From Varroa destructor (Eukaryota > Arthropoda > Arachnida > Mesostigmata > Varroidae): a stretch of DNA of 64,000 bases. Shown piece after piece: positions 63,911 through 64,000 of this stretch. The stretch's first letter is position 1. Each line of letters begins with the position of its first letter. The position numbers and the translations under genes are program-made. The notes under the pieces are model-generated. The model saw only the letters and a list, made by a program, of their open reading frames with translations. It was not told the DNA's origin and ran no database searches. The stretch covers positions 20,923,037-20,987,036 of the forward strand of contig NW_019211454.1 of assembly GCF_002443255.2 (NCBI RefSeq), in the 5' to 3' direction.

Positions 63911-64000
63911 GTAATTAGGTTCGAAATTCTTAAAACTGACTGGTTGATATTGTAACGCTTTTCCCGTAACGAGTGAAAAAGCGCATAAATCCTTGGTCTA

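Noticed and set aside
1..64000. CRISPR array, phage, plasmid or bacterial island
   Set aside because: No regularly spaced identical repeats, no prokaryotic gene density, and clear GT-AG split genes throughout.

Overview
This is animal nuclear DNA and contains no prokaryotic operon structure. Coding sequence sits in short exons bounded by GT-AG splice sites and separated by long A+T-rich introns and spacers. The window also holds many (TA)n and trinucleotide microsatellites and several decayed non-LTR retrotransposon and mariner fragments. The proteins and transposons look arthropod. A chelicerate (mite or tick) is possible, but that is a guess from general character and was not tested.

Two genes can be supported, and they point away from each other. 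On the minus strand, at the left, is the 5' half of a Na+/K+-ATPase beta-subunit gene: exon 1 at 18192-18288, exon 2 at 1680-1882 and the start of exon 3 at 1-190. The exons join in frame across a 16.3 kb first intron and a 1.5 kb second intron, giving 163 codons before the gene leaves the window. On the plus strand, at the right, is the 5' part of a RING-finger gene with an N-terminal hydrophobic segment. Its seven coding exons (56471-56635, 59351-59563, 60048-60137, 62049-62371, 62758-62921, 63095-63369, 63529-63910) have matching phases throughout. They encode 537 codons before the window ends. The encoded protein looks like a membrane-anchored E3 ubiquitin ligase with a complete C3HC4 RING and a long, charged, serine-rich tail. 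No confident gene name could be given.

Between the two start codons lie about 38 kb with no gene I could establish. This spacer contains a Jockey/CR1-like reverse-transcriptase remnant (48880-49180), an R1/Jockey-like one (50430-51350), an RTE-like one (23690-23960) and a fossil mariner (52080-53000). It also holds a G+C-richer patch at 38.7-39.9 kb, several CTCF-like motifs and many simple repeats. Intron 1 of the ATPase gene holds an R1-type endonuclease remnant (about 2600-2850) and an exact 20-bp inverted repeat with a 10-nt loop (9699-9748).

I see no CRISPR, phage or multi-gene accessory system and no convincing new biological system. The most useful leads are the unnamed RING protein, a possible unplaced exon at 59101-59294, the perfect hairpin, and the long (GAC)n repeat in the RING gene's presumed 5' untranslated region.
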